Shown here: one piece after another, positions 1-9,009 of the stretch | Layout: each line of letters begins with the position of its first letter | Numbering within the stretch: position 1 is the first letter of the stretch | Translations under genes and position numbers: made by a program | The notes under the pieces: generated by a model | What the model saw: the letters and a program-made list of their open reading frames with translations, nothing else | Told to the model about the DNA's origin: nothing | The model's database searches: none | Assembly: GCA_038533155.1 (NCBI GenBank) | Contig: JBCAZH010000008.1 | Span: 15,211-79,210 of the forward strand | Direction: 5' to 3' | Origin: CALBPI01 sp038533155 | GTDB taxonomy: Bacteria; Pseudomonadota; Gammaproteobacteria; Steroidobacterales; Woeseiaceae | DNA length: 64,000 nt

Positions 1-1
1 T

Positions 2-562
2 GCAGTGAGTTTAAGTGCCGTTGCGCAAGATGCGCTGGAGCTTGCGTCAAAGTCATTGGACTTGACCAGTAACGAAGGATTTGCAGTTGCGATACCAGAC
101 AGTGGGTATGCGTTACTCGATCGCTTGCGTGCGCGCCTTGGGAAAGATGCTGTAGCGCGACTGCTGCATGTGGCCGAGCACCGACCGGAACGCGCATCGC
201 AGTCTGTTGCCGTGTTCGATGCAGACACCATCACATCGAAACCATTACCGCCCGATTGGCAGATATGCGATGTTCCTTTGCCGGAACAATCACGCACTGC
301 TGCTTCGATCTGGTTGCAAAGACCGTTGTGGCTGTTGGAACGACCGCAACCACTGACGCTATGTGGTGAACGTCCTTGCCACCTGGGTGTGTTGGTGCTC
401 AATCACGGACCAGAGCGTATATCCGCCGGTTGGTGGGACCAGAACAACAGCGCTCGCGATTATTTTGTCGCCACCGATATCGATGCTGCTCGCTTGTGGG
501 TGTTCCGTACTTGGACCAAGCAACATGAGCCACGCTGGTGGTTGCACGGCGTGTTCGGTTGA
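2..562 (+). CDS. imuB: ImuB-like Y-family polymerase homologue, C-terminal part (5' truncated)
   Basis: The reading frame is open to the left edge, so only the last ~185 residues are present. The C-terminus carries the signature of the ImuB/DinP-like family: RPLWLLERPQPL, then ERISAGWWDQ, RDYFVA, LWVFR and a final WWLHGVFG. In this family ImuB is a catalytically inactive Y-family relative that links ImuA/RecA and the beta clamp to the error-prone polymerase DnaE2 during SOS mutagenesis. The stop lies 6 bases before the dnaE2 GTG, the usual imuA-imuB-dnaE2 order, so the two are almost certainly co-transcribed. imuA and any LexA box would lie upstream, outside the window. Confidence 0.88.
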   Translation, partial: AVSLSAVAQDALELASKSLDLTSNEGFAVAIPDSGYALLDRLRARLGKDAVARLLHVAEHRPERASQSVAVFDADTITSKPLPPDWQICDVPLPEQSRTAASIWLQRPLWLLERPQPLTLCGERPCHLGVLVLNHGPERISAGWWDQNNSARDYFVATDIDAARLWVFRTWTKQHEPRWWLHGVFG

Positions 563-568
563 TGTGTT

Positions 569-3500
569 GTGGGCGAATACGTCGAGTTACATGCGCTGAG
601 TAATTTCAGTTTTCTGCGGGGCGCCTCCCATCCTGAAGAGCTGGTCCAGCAAGCAGCAACACTCGGTTATCAGGCCATCGCAATCACCGATGTGTGTTCG
701 ATGTCCGGCATCGTCCGTGCACACAGCGCAGCGGAGAGTCTCGATTTTCCGCTGATCATTGGCGCTGAGTTCATGCTGGAAAACACGCGTATCGTCATGC
801 ATGCGATGAACCGCGAAGGCTATGCAGGGCTTTGCCGCCTGATCACTGCCGCACGCCGTGCCGCGGATAAAGGTACCTATCAACTGACCGCCGAAATGTT
901 TCGGCAGCACCTGCAGTCCGGATTGTTAGATGGCTGTACGGTGTTGTGGGTGCCCGATCGACGATTTCGTCTGCCGTCGGCGTTGGACTTTCTTCCAGAT
1001 TTGGCGAGCGGTCGATTGTGGATTGCGGTCGAGCTGTTTCCCGACGGTCTCCATCAGATTCGATTGAAGGCGCTATATGAATTGAGTGCGTACTACGGTT
1101 TGCCTTTGGTTGCCGCAGGTGATGTGCATATGCATGTGCGTAGTCGACAGCGGCTGCACGACACGCTCACAGCAATCCGATTACGTGAAACCGTACAAAA
1201 CGCAGGTTATGCGCTACATGCGAACGCAGAAAAACACCTCCGTCGTATTGAGGTGCTCAAACGGTTGTACCCCGAAAGTCTGTTGCGTGAGACTTTGCGA
1301 GTCGCCGAACGGTGCTCTTTTTCCTTATCGGAATTGCGCTACGAGTATCCCCATGAATTGGTGCCGGAAGGCGAGACCCCGTCAAGCTGGTTGAGAACTT
1401 TGACGCTCAACGGCATGCACGAACGTTGGCCCGATGGCGTTGCTGACGCGACGCGTGAACTGATTGAACATGAGCTGGCACTGATCGCCGACCTTGCTTA
1501 TGAGCCGTATTTTTTAACGGTTCACGATATCGTCCGATGGGCTAGAGCACAGGATATTTTGTGCCAAGGTCGAGGGTCTGCAGCCAATTCGGCCGTGTGT
1601 TTTTGTCTCGGCGTCACAGAAGTCGATCCGCAGCGCCAGTCGACACTGGTCGAACGTTTTATCTCCCGCGAGCGTAACGAGCCACCGGATATCGATGTGG
1701 ATTTCGAGCACCAACGGCGCGAAGAAGTCATTCAGTACATCTATCGAAAGTATGGTCGAGCACGCGCGGCGCTGGCGGCCACAGTGATCTGTTATCGACC
1801 CAGAAGCGCCATGCGAGATGTTGGCAAGGCATTAGGGCTAGCAGACCTTCAGGTTGATCAACTCGCGCGTAGCATGCAGTGGTGGGACGGTAATACGGTA
1901 GACGATGATCGCGTGCGCGACGCCGGTTTCGATCCGGGAAACCCAGTGCTTAAGCAATTGCTCGATTTGGTGCGAGAGCTAATCGGATTCCCGCGGCATC
2001 TTTCACAGCACGTTGGTGGGTTTGTGATTTCGGAAGGCCGGTTGGATGAGTTGGTGCCCATCGAGAATGCCAGCATGCCTGAGCGCACGGTTATCCAATG
2101 GGAGAAGGATGACCTCGAAGCATTAGGCCTGTTGAAAGTGGATGTGTTGGGTCTCGGTATGTTGAGTGCGATCCGACGCTGCTTCGATTATCTGCGTGAC
2201 TTTTATGGGAGATCGCTGACTTTGGCGCGTGTGCCCGCCGGAGACACGGCCACGTACGACATGATTTGTAACGCCGACACAATGGGTGTGTTCCAAATCG
2301 AGTCGAGAGCGCAAATGGCGATGCTGCCGCGGCTAAAGCCTCGGTGTTTCTATGACTTGGTGATCGAGGTAGCCATCATCAGGCCTGGCCCAATTCAAGG
2401 TGACATGGTGCATCCGTATTTACGCCGCCGGAATGGCGAAGAAGCGGTGAGTTATCCGAGTGAGGCGGTGCGCGATGTCTTGTCGCGGACATTGGGTGTA
2501 CCGATTTTCCAAGAGCAGGTTATGGAGCTGGCTGTGGTGGCCGCCGGGTTCACGCCGGGCGAAGCCGATCAGCTGCGTCGCGCGATGGCCGCATGGAAAC
2601 GGCGAGGGGGTCTGGGTCCATTTGAAGCGAAATTGAAGGCGGGCATGCAAGAACGTGGTTATAGCGATGCTTTTGCTGCGCAAATATTTGCGCAGATCAA
2701 AGGTTTTGGTGAGTACGGATTTCCGGAATCACACTCCGCAAGTTTTGCGCTACTGGTGTATGTGTCCGCTTGGTTGAAATGTCATTACCCAGCCGCGTTT
2801 GTGTGTGCGTTGATCAACAGCCAACCGATGGGGTTCTACAGCGCCTCACAGCTGACGCAAATGCTGCGTCGTCATGGTGTCGATATTCGCCCCGTGGACG
2901 TCCGTCACAGCGACTGGGATTGCACGCTGGAACCTCTCGCCGGATCAGGCGATTCGCCCGCGGCTGCACTCAGGTTGGGGCTTCGATTGGTTAAGGGCTT
3001 GGGGGAGGAGGCGGCTCAGCGGTTGACTTGTGTGCGCGAGTCGCACGGGTTTTCGACGGTTCAAGAAATGGCGCAACTTGCGAACCTGAATCGCGCGGAA
3101 TTGGGTGCCTTGGCGTCAGCCAATGCGCTATCGCGATTGGCAGGGCACCGTCATATGGCACGGTGGCAGGTGGCAGGTGTGATGCAGCAAGATGACCTTC
3201 TGGCAGGTGCGGAGGTCGCCGAAGGTACGCCGATGCTGCGAACGCCGGACGAAGTGCAGGATTTGATTGCCGACTATCGTGCTTTAGGTCTAACCCTGGG
3301 TCGACATCCGATGAGTATGCTGCGCGCCGGTTTTGCGCGCCGAGGGTTCAAACGTTCTGTCGAATTGGCTGAGATGAACAATGATCAGCCGGTATGCGTG
3401 GCAGGTGTTGTGATCACTCGGCAACGCCCCGGTAGTGCAGGGGGTGTGAATTTTGTCACGCTAGAGGATGAGGACGGGTACATCAATCTCGTGATTTGGA

Positions 3501-3667
3501 AAGATCTCGCCGAACGCCAGCGTCGGGAGCTAGTTGGCGCCCGCCTCATGGGCGTGCAAGGCAAAGTACAGATTCAGGGGAAGGTGATCCACGTCGTCGC
3601 CGACGAACTTTTGGATTTCAGTGACGAACTAGCAGGGCTCGCGACACGGTCGCGGGATTTTCATTAG
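569..3667 (+). CDS. dnaE2: Error-prone DNA polymerase III alpha subunit DnaE2 (ImuC)
   Basis: This 1032-residue C-family polymerase performs mutagenic translesion synthesis in the SOS response. An N-terminal PHP domain begins YVELHALSNFSFLRGAS and covers roughly the first 250 residues. The palm acidic motif PDIDVDF lies near residue 373, and the finger/helix-hairpin region RPGPIQGDMVHPYLRRR follows. A C-terminal OB-fold (VAGVVITRQRPGSAGG...VTLEDEDG) starts near residue 945. At ~1030 residues it is shorter than replicative DnaE (~1160), as DnaE2 proteins are. The GTG start is 6 bases after the imuB stop. The PHP metal ligands look largely conserved, but I did not check each one. Confidence 0.96.
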   Translation: MGEYVELHALSNFSFLRGASHPEELVQQAATLGYQAIAITDVCSMSGIVRAHSAAESLDFPLIIGAEFMLENTRIVMHAMNREGYAGLCRLITAARRAADKGTYQLTAEMFRQHLQSGLLDGCTVLWVPDRRFRLPSALDFLPDLASGRLWIAVELFPDGLHQIRLKALYELSAYYGLPLVAAGDVHMHVRSRQRLHDTLTAIRLRETVQNAGYALHANAEKHLRRIEVLKRLYPESLLRETLRVAERCSFSLSELRYEYPHELVPEGETPSSWLRTLTLNGMHERWPDGVADATRELIEHELALIADLAYEPYFLTVHDIVRWARAQDILCQGRGSAANSAVCFCLGVTEVDPQRQSTLVERFISRERNEPPDIDVDFEHQRREEVIQYIYRKYGRARAALAATVICYRPRSAMRDVGKALGLADLQVDQLARSMQWWDGNTVDDDRVRDAGFDPGNPVLKQLLDLVRELIGFPRHLSQHVGGFVISEGRLDELVPIENASMPERTVIQWEKDDLEALGLLKVDVLGLGMLSAIRRCFDYLRDFYGRSLTLARVPAGDTATYDMICNADTMGVFQIESRAQMAMLPRLKPRCFYDLVIEVAIIRPGPIQGDMVHPYLRRRNGEEAVSYPSEAVRDVLSRTLGVPIFQEQVMELAVVAAGFTPGEADQLRRAMAAWKRRGGLGPFEAKLKAGMQERGYSDAFAAQIFAQIKGFGEYGFPESHSASFALLVYVSAWLKCHYPAAFVCALINSQPMGFYSASQLTQMLRRHGVDIRPVDVRHSDWDCTLEPLAGSGDSPAAALRLGLRLVKGLGEEAAQRLTCVRESHGFSTVQEMAQLANLNRAELGALASANALSRLAGHRHMARWQVAGVMQQDDLLAGAEVAEGTPMLRTPDEVQDLIADYRALGLTLGRHPMSMLRAGFARRGFKRSVELAEMNNDQPVCVAGVVITRQRPGSAGGVNFVTLEDEDGYINLVIWKDLAERQRRELVGARLMGVQGKVQIQGKVIHVVADELLDFSDELAGLATRSRDFH

Positions 3668-3690
3668 TCGGGAAACGTGGCCGTGACGTT

Positions 3691-3984
3691 CTAATCACTC
3701 GCTTCCAGATCTCTGATCCCGAAGTCATCATCCTCATCCAACAAGCGTGACAAGCGTTTCTCTTCGAGTAATGCCTCAAGTCTTCGACGCGCCGCCAAAC
3801 CATCCTCGGTTTCCTTCTTCGCGGTTTCAATGTCGGAAACTAGCTCTTCGACATTGATTTCAACCGATACGCCTCCGACGTTGTCGCCGCCCTCAATGAC
3901 GATCGTCTCGGTAAAAGACTCGTCGTCTTGCTCATCATCTGACAACGCTTCATCGTCAGGTGTGTTGCCTTGTTCGGATATCAT
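3691..3984 (-). CDS. Small acidic protein, PA3496-like
   Basis: A 97-residue very acidic protein with no signal peptide or membrane segment. The N-terminal two thirds are Asp/Glu-rich and probably disordered. The C-terminus has a charged helix (ARRRLEALLEEKRLSRLL) followed by DEDDDFGI, which resembles the RRxLE-x-LE-x-RRL-x-(x)L-x-[DE] pattern of the small gammaproteobacterial family annotated PA3496 (putative envelope integrity protein). That match is from memory and only moderately secure. It starts 122 bases beyond the gspF stop on the same strand, so it may be the last gene of the gsp transcript, or independent. Function unknown. Confidence 0.65.
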   Translation of the reverse strand: MISEQGNTPDDEALSDDEQDDESFTETIVIEGGDNVGGVSVEINVEELVSDIETAKKETEDGLAARRRLEALLEEKRLSRLLDEDDDFGIRDLEASD

Positions 3985-4106
3985 CAGCTGATACCTGCTT
4001 GTGTCCCTGTTCGCGGAATATAGCCCCGCGATCCGTTTCGGTGCAACACAAAGTTAAGGAATTGATAAGTGCGTCGGTCCGTGCCGGACACCGGCAGCGA
4101 TCGGGT

Positions 4107-5333
4107 TCAGTTAAGCAACTGATTCATATTGAAGATCGGCATCAAAATGGCCATCACGATGACCAGTACAACCGCACCCATAAACAGGATGATGACCGGC
4201 TCAACAATAGACATCAAAGACGAGATCAGATTGTCGGTTTCGCGCTCTTGATTCACCGCGGCACGTTCCAACATGTTGTCCAATTCGCCACTCGCCTCAC
4301 CACTGCTCAAAAGGTGTAGTGTCATTGGCGGGAACACATGTTGTTCTTTCAACGAGCCGCTGATCGAGGCGCCTTCGCGAATCTTAACCGCGGCCGCATC
4401 CACGCCTTCTCGCATCGGTACGTTGGTAATGACTTCACCCGCAATTCGTAGCGCTTCTAACACCGGAACGCCGCTGCTGGCCAAGATGCTCAGGGTTCGC
4501 ATGAAGCGGGCGGTATTCAGTCCTCGGGTGAGGCGTCCAACGATCGGTGCTCGAAGCAAAAAGCCATGCCAGCGTTTTTTCGGTCCAGGTCGTTGCAGGA
4601 TGGCACGAATGCCGAAGACTACGCCGACAACGCCGACCAGCAGGGCCCACCACCAATTCTGCAAGAAGTTACTGGTCGTAAGCAGCGCCTGCGTCAATCC
4701 TGGTAGTTCGCTGTTAGAGGATTCGAATATGCCAACGATTTTCGGCATCACGTAAATCAGCATGAAAACGACAATGCCGATAGAGATCAGAATCAAAAGC
4801 AACGGGTAGATCAGAGCAGATTGCGCTTTCTGAGTGAGACCCTGGCGGTCTTCGGTGTAGTCCGCCAAGCGTTCGAGTACGCCATCGAGCTTGCCCGACT
4901 GTTCGCCGGCATCGACCGTGGCGCGGAACAGTGTTGGGAAGGCTTGTGGGAAATTGCTCATGCTATCGGCTAGCGAATAGCCTTCGCGCACGCGAGCACG
5001 AACGCCAAGAACCGTGCGTGTCGTGCGAGAACTTTCCGATTGATCACCGATGGCCTGCAGGGCCTCCTCAAGCGGCAATCCCGCTTGCACCAGCGTCGCG
5101 AGTTGTCGCGTTACCAGTGCCAGTTCTGCCGAGGAGATGCCCCGTCTCGATTCGCGCGCTATGTTGCCGCCGGTTTTCCGGGCCGCCTTGGCCCCGGAAA
5201 TCTCAGAGACCGACATCGGCGTTAAGGATTGGTCTCTCAGCGACTGTCGAACCTGGCGGGCCGTATCCCCTTCAAGCACGCCTTTGCGTTGCTTGCCGCG
5301 CCCATCGAGTGCCACGTATTCGAAAGCCGCCAT
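4107..5333 (-). CDS. gspF: Type II secretion inner-membrane platform protein GspF
   Basis: A 408-residue polytopic platform protein that couples the GspE ATPase to pseudopilus assembly. It starts MAAFEYVALDGRGKQRKG, the typical GspF/PilC opening. It has two copies of the T2SSF helical domain (around 110-230 and 310-400), with membrane segments near 205-225 (LIYPLLLILISIGIVVFMLIY), 235-260 and at the C-terminus (VEPVIILFMGAVVLVIVMAI). It begins 12 bases after the gspE stop and is the last gsp gene here; no gspG follows, unlike the common E-F-G order. The start is well supported by the homologous N-terminus. Confidence 0.95.
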   Translation of the reverse strand: MAAFEYVALDGRGKQRKGVLEGDTARQVRQSLRDQSLTPMSVSEISGAKAARKTGGNIARESRRGISSAELALVTRQLATLVQAGLPLEEALQAIGDQSESSRTTRTVLGVRARVREGYSLADSMSNFPQAFPTLFRATVDAGEQSGKLDGVLERLADYTEDRQGLTQKAQSALIYPLLLILISIGIVVFMLIYVMPKIVGIFESSNSELPGLTQALLTTSNFLQNWWWALLVGVVGVVFGIRAILQRPGPKKRWHGFLLRAPIVGRLTRGLNTARFMRTLSILASSGVPVLEALRIAGEVITNVPMREGVDAAAVKIREGASISGSLKEQHVFPPMTLHLLSSGEASGELDNMLERAAVNQERETDNLISSLMSIVEPVIILFMGAVVLVIVMAILMPIFNMNQLLN

Positions 5334-5345
5334 CGTTCGCTGTTC

Positions 5346-6893
5346 CTAGTCGTCGCGGGTGACGCGTAAGACTTCTTCGAGCGTCGTCTTGCCGTTGAGG
5401 ACCTTCGCGCGCCCGTCGTCACGAATGCTCGGTCCACGCGTGCGAGCATACTGTTCGAGTTCGTGCTCACCGGCACCGTCGTGAATCATGGTGCGCATCG
5501 TGTCGTCAATAGTGACAAGCTCGTAGATACCCGATCGACCGCGGAAGCCCTGGGTGTTGCCGGCGGGCGGGCGGTAGAGGGTCGGCGGCTCCGTGCGCGG
5601 TACTCGGAGAAGGTCACACTCAGCTTCACTGGCCCTGTACGCTTCACGCGACGATTCGTCGAGAGTCCGAACCAAGCGTTGCGAAAGCACGCCGATCAAA
5701 CTGGATGACAGCAAGAACGGTTCAACGCCCATATCCCGTAGTCGAGTGACCGCACCAACAGCGGTATTGGTGTGCAGAGTGGAAAGTACAAGGTGACCGG
5801 TCAAACTGGCTTGTACAGCGATCTCTGCGGTCTCGAGATCTCGAATCTCACCTACCATCACGACATCCGGGTCTTGCCGGAGGATCGCGCGTAGGCCGCG
5901 AGCGAAGGTCATCTCGACTTTCGTGTTGACCTGCGACTGTCCAATGCCGTCGATGTAGTACTCGATCGGATCCTCGACCGTCATGATGTTGCGCGACGTG
6001 TTGTTGATCCGCTCGAGTGCCGCGTACAAGGTCGTGGTTTTACCGGAGCCGGTCGGGCCGGTGACCAAAATGATGCCATGCGGTTTGTGGATCAGACTGT
6101 CGATGGCGGCTTGGTCCTCGGAACGCATGCCGAGCTGTGCGAGATCTAAGCGGCCGGCTTGCTTGTCCAGCAAGCGCATTACGACACGCTCGCCGTGTCC
6201 GGACGGCATCGTCGACACACGAACATCCACTGCGCGACCAGCTACGCGCAATGAGATTCGGCCGTCTTGGGGTAACCGCTTTTCGGCAATATCGAGTTTC
6301 GACATGACCTTGATGCGAGACACCAGTAAAGGCGCGACGCCTGGTCCTGTTTGCAAAACTTCGCGAAGCACGCCATCGATACGCAGCCGAACGATCAGTC
6401 GGTTCTCGTAGGGTTCGATGTGAATATCCGATGCGTTCTCTTTGATCGCCTCTGTCAGCAGCGCGTTAATTAGCCGAATGATCGGTGCTTCGTCGTCGCT
6501 CTCAAGTAGATCCGACTGTTCGGGCAGTGCTTGCGCGACTTTGAACAGATCGGTGTCCTCCTCGAAACCGTCGATCATCTGCATCGCCTGACCGCTGCCG
6601 CGTTCATAAGCGGCCTGCAGCGCAGCATCGAACGCGGCTTCCTCAACCGGGACGACTTCGGCGTCACTGCCTGCTACTCGATGGGCTTCGGCGAGTGCAT
6701 GCAATGCGGCGCCTTTGCGAAACACCAAACGACTTTTGTTCGGGTCGGAGTCTAACGGTTCGACCAATACACCAAAGCGCTTCGCGAACGAGAAGGGCAG
6801 CTGCCGGCGTGCAGCCGTTGGTTCAACCTCTGGGAGTGCGTCGTCGGTCAGTGTCTCGTTCGAAATCGCCATGTCACTGGTTGCCTGTGCCAT
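5346..6893 (-). CDS. gspE: Type II secretion ATPase GspE lacking the tetracysteine motif
   Basis: A 515-residue cytoplasmic ATPase that powers pseudopilus assembly. It has an N-terminal GspE domain (PFSFAKRFGVLVEP), Walker A GPTGSGKTTT near residue 278, Asp box LRQDPDVVMVGEIRD and His box TGHLVLSTLHTNTA. The Cys-x2-Cys...Cys-x2-Cys zinc motif usually found between RLVR and GRTGIYEL is absent: the stretch reads TLDESSREAY ... GNTQGFRGRSGIYEL. XpsE of Xanthomonas is the exception I recall. Start is uncertain: the ATG at 6893 overlaps the gspD end by 20 bases, while the ATG at 6872 (MAISNETLTDD) sits one base after the gspD stop. Neither has a strong ribosome-binding site. Confidence 0.95.
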   Translation of the reverse strand: MAQATSDMAISNETLTDDALPEVEPTAARRQLPFSFAKRFGVLVEPLDSDPNKSRLVFRKGAALHALAEAHRVAGSDAEVVPVEEAAFDAALQAAYERGSGQAMQMIDGFEEDTDLFKVAQALPEQSDLLESDDEAPIIRLINALLTEAIKENASDIHIEPYENRLIVRLRIDGVLREVLQTGPGVAPLLVSRIKVMSKLDIAEKRLPQDGRISLRVAGRAVDVRVSTMPSGHGERVVMRLLDKQAGRLDLAQLGMRSEDQAAIDSLIHKPHGIILVTGPTGSGKTTTLYAALERINNTSRNIMTVEDPIEYYIDGIGQSQVNTKVEMTFARGLRAILRQDPDVVMVGEIRDLETAEIAVQASLTGHLVLSTLHTNTAVGAVTRLRDMGVEPFLLSSSLIGVLSQRLVRTLDESSREAYRASEAECDLLRVPRTEPPTLYRPPAGNTQGFRGRSGIYELVTIDDTMRTMIHDGAGEHELEQYARTRGPSIRDDGRAKVLNGKTTLEEVLRVTRDD

Positions 6894-9005
6894 CGTTCAT
6901 GATGTTCTCCGGCGGGCGAGATCGCGGCGGTGCGGGTTCGCGCAGTTGGTCTTGTAGCGCCGGTAGCGTCAGTGGGCTCTCCTCGGTGCCAAGTTGGAGA
7001 TCTCGAAGATACTGATACTTCTCTGTGGTCGCGTCGCGCGCACTGATGCCGTCGCGGATGATGCGCGGTTTAATGAACACCATTAGATTGGTCTTGGTGA
7101 CGTCTACGGAGTTGGAACGGAACAGGCGTCCGAGCAGTGGAATGCTGCCCAGAACCGGAACCCGCTGTTCGCTTTCTGTTACTTGGTCATCGATCAGACC
7201 GCCCAAGACCAGTATGCCGCCGTCTTCGACGATCACCGAGGTTTCAATCAATCGCTCATTCGTGATCGGTTGGCCTTGTACCGAGTCGGTCGACAGGCTG
7301 GAGACTTCCTGCACAANNNNNNNNNNNNNNNNNNNNNNNNNNNNNNNNNNNNNNNNNNNNNNNNNNNNNNNNNNNNNNNNNNNNNNNNNNNNNNNNNNNN
7401 NNNNNNNNNNNNNNNNGTGATCGGTTGGCCTTGTACCGAGTCGGTCGACAGGCTGGAGACTTCCTGCACAACCTTCAGCAAGATTGCATCGCCTTCATTG
7501 ATTTGCGGTGTAATCTCCAGTGACGTACCGACCGGTTCTCGCTGAATGGTCTGGAACGGGTTGACCGCGCCGTTGTTGTTCCCGCCGGTATTCGTGAACT
7601 GTCCGGTCGCAAACGGTACTTCGGAGCCGATCGAAATCTTCGCCTCTTCGTTGTCCAGAGTGACAAGCGTTGGTGTGGAAATGACGTTCGTGTTCGAGTC
7701 ACTCTGCAATGCATTCAGCACCGCTGCAAAGCTGATTCCGTCGTCGACAATTCGACCGACGCCAAGCGTTAATCCCTGACTGATCAGCTGCGCAATTGCG
7801 GCAGCATCGTTGCCGTCTGTCCCGAGTGAGCCTAGTGCGCCACTCAAGCCGCCTGTCGCCGATGGCTCACTAACAAACAGCGGGTTGTCGCCAGACTCGT
7901 CCGTCGCGGCGATTGAAACCCCCAGATTTGAGTTCTCTGTCAGCGTGACCTCGACGATCAAGGCCTCGACCAGCACCTGCGCGCGCCGAACATCCAATTG
8001 GTCGACGATTTGTAGGACTCGGCGAATGGATGCCTGCGGACCGGAGATCACGAGCGCATTCATTCGCTCATCAGCCCAGATATTCAGTTCTTGCTGCCCC
8101 GGCGTGGGCTGCTGACCTTGGTTTTCCTGTTGGATCTGTCCGGTCAGCTTGGTCGCGAGGTCCTCGGCGGAGGCGTAGTTCAGGAATCGAACTTGCGTAT
8201 CACCCCCTTCCTGCGGCGGCGTATCGAGATGGGCAATCAACGCACGAATCTTGACTCTTGCTGCCGCTGTGCCAGCCACCAACACGCTGTTGGTTCGTGC
8301 GTCGGCAACAACCGAAGGGCCAGCCGCACCCACCGCGCCATCCGCGCGCGTGGCATTGGTCAATGCATTGAGTGTCGTCACGATTTCTGTGGCGGAGGCA
8401 TTTTCCAGACGAATCACTTCGACATCCGATTCAACCGGCCGGTCGATCTGGCGAATCAAGTAACGAATTCGCTGCACGTTGGCCGAGTTGTCACTGACGA
8501 TCAGTGCGTTAGAACTTTGAACTGCAGCCAGGTGGGCGCTGGTCGACATCAACGGTCGCATCACCGGCACGAGCTGCGCGGCGTTGATGTTCTCAAGTCG
8601 CAACACAGTCGTCGTGATCGCATCCGCTTCACGTGCGCTGGGCGGTGTCGCGTAGGTTCGGGTTTGTGCGTCAGGAATGATCTTCACGACGCCATCGTTT
8701 TCGATCGCTTGAAAGCTGTTCACTCGCAGGATCGACAGAAAGGCGGAGTAGAACTCCTCGTTGGACATCGGTTCGCTGGCAATCAACGTCACTTTTGCGT
8801 TCACCCGCGCATCGACGATGAACGTCTTACCGGTGACCGCTTGGACCGCTTCGATCACTTCACGAATATCTGCATCGCGGTAATTCGGTGTGATCGAACC
8901 CGCGTCCTGCGCGGTGACATTGATCGACGCCAAAACCAACATGGCGAAGGCGGTCAGGCTGCGCAGCCAACGCGTGCGGCTGTCGTGGTTGATTCTTGTT
9001 TTCAT
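6874..9005 (-). CDS. gspD: Type II secretion outer-membrane secretin GspD (interrupted by assembly gap)
   Basis: The outer-membrane channel of type II secretion. After a signal peptide (MKTRINHDSRTRWLRSLTA...ASINVTA) come the N0 domain (ITPNYRDADIREVIEAV), N1-N3 repeats with ALIVSDNSANVQRIRYLI, and the C-terminal secretin domain ending in TESEQRVPVLGSIPLLGRLF and LMVFIKPRII. A run of 100 N splits the frame, flanked by an identical 55-base word. Removing one copy plus the N run (155 bases) restores a continuous 673-residue protein through QGQPITNERLIETSVIVEDGG. The ATG at 9005 is 4 bases after the gspC stop and begins the signal peptide, so I prefer it to an earlier in-frame start inside gspC. 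Confidence 0.93.
7262..7471. repeat. Identical 55-base words flanking the gap (assembly overlap)
   Basis: Bases 7262-7316 and 7417-7471 are the same 55-base sequence, one copy on each side of the N run, both encoding the GspD stretch around QEVSSLSTDSVQGQPI. Secretins have this segment once. The coding frame closes perfectly when one copy is removed, so the duplication is best read as two contig ends overlapping by one assembler k-mer and scaffolded without merging. Confidence 0.93.
7317..7416. other. Assembly gap of 100 N
   Basis: Exactly 100 unknown bases, a conventional scaffold-gap length, inside gspD. The gap probably represents no missing sequence, because the flanks overlap (55-base identical ends). 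Confidence 0.98.
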
Positions 9006-9009
9006 TGTT

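Noticed and set aside
7248..7471. Apparent frameshift or truncation of gspD
   Set aside because: The disruption comes from 100 N and a duplicated 55-base word; merging the overlap restores the frame.
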